Positions 63,952 to 64,000 of a stretch of 64,000 nt of DNA are shown here, piece after piece (within the stretch, counting starts at the first letter, position 1; the number at the start of each line of letters is the position of its first letter). Both the position numbers and the translations under genes were made by a program. Under the pieces are notes generated by a model that saw only the letters and a program-made list of their open reading frames with translations, was not told the origin of the DNA and searched no databases. The stretch spans positions 310,001 to 374,000 of the forward strand of contig NZ_QMEK01000003.1 of NCBI RefSeq assembly GCF_003390845.1. The letters run 5' to 3'. Source of the DNA: Tropicimonas sp. IMCC34043 (GTDB taxonomy: Bacteria > Pseudomonadota > Alphaproteobacteria > Rhodobacterales > Rhodobacteraceae).

Positions 63952-64000
63952 TCATTCGGCGGCGTCGGCGGCCGGGCGGCGGTCGACATCGAGCCCGCCG
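63952..64000 (-). CDS. C-terminal end of an unidentified gene
   Basis: The last 15 codons before a TGA at 63954-63952 read GGLDVDRRPAADAAE. It runs off the right edge and lies 16 bp upstream of rpe on the same strand, so it is likely an operon partner, perhaps another sugar-phosphate enzyme. Too short to name. Confidence 0.45.
   Translation of the reverse strand, partial: GGLDVDRRPAADAAE

Overview
The window is about 64 kb of high-GC DNA with dense, often 4-bp-overlapping operons and many GTG/TTG starts. It holds no rRNA, tRNA, CRISPR, insertion sequence or prophage that I can see. The gene content (DUF1489, DUF983, DUF3572, class II NrdJ, a quinohemoprotein amine dehydrogenase locus, CbiZ-type B12 salvage, H-NOX beside a diguanylate cyclase) suggests an alphaproteobacterium, most likely Rhodobacterales/Rhodobacteraceae. 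This is an inference from gene families, not from a marker gene.

Layout. 1-6.3 kb: an amino-acid-type ABC importer operon (binding protein, creatininase-like hydrolase, two permeases, ATPase, class III aminotransferase) with a divergent LysR regulator and a TauE-type exporter. 6.4-9.3 kb: DUF1489 protein and B12-dependent ribonucleotide reductase. 9.6-16.6 kb: DeoR regulator preceded by a striking 10-bp-phased TGCA array, an MFS transporter, an oligopeptide-type ABC importer lacking a binding protein, and an aldehyde dehydrogenase. 16.6-20.1 kb: NUDIX and DUF983 proteins, then an EF-hand protein, ECF sigma factor, small membrane protein and Metal_resist-type periplasmic sensor. 20.2-24.6 kb: PleD-like diguanylate cyclase, DUF3572, HAD phosphatase, and an H-NOX/HNOBA-GGDEF pair in which the H-NOX has lost its haem-binding residues. 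25-30.8 kb: MFS transporter, MsrA, P-loop kinase-like protein, PrmA, SLC13 permease and an AraC regulator.

30.8-40.0 kb is a complete quinohemoprotein amine dehydrogenase cluster, transcribed qhpR-G-A-D-C-B-F-E. It encodes the three subunits, the radical SAM thioether-forming enzyme, the flavin enzyme, the subtilisin-like protease, the ABC exporter and the regulator. The gamma subunit carries every residue needed for the CTQ cofactor and the three thioether cross-links at the canonical spacing. 40.4-49.0 kb: a single-chain indolepyruvate ferredoxin oxidoreductase, then a TetR-controlled RND efflux pump. 49.1-50.8 kb: a DUF1254/DUF1214 protein.

50.9-56.4 kb is a cobalamin regulon: a cobalamin riboswitch, btuB, btuF, btuC, btuD and cbiZ. 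Together with the B12-dependent ribonucleotide reductase at 7-9.3 kb it points to corrinoid salvage feeding a B12 requirement. 56.8-62.0 kb: a small membrane ORF, an outer-membrane barrel protein, a large periplasmic arylsulfatase and a divergent AraC regulator. 62.1-64 kb: 6-phosphogluconate dehydrogenase, ribulose-phosphate 3-epimerase and the last codons of a further gene.

Most notable observations: the predicted haem-less H-NOX next to a Cys-bearing HNOBA-GGDEF cyclase, the TGCA array, the duplicated initiation region at the qhpG/qhpA junction, and several strong intergenic hairpins.
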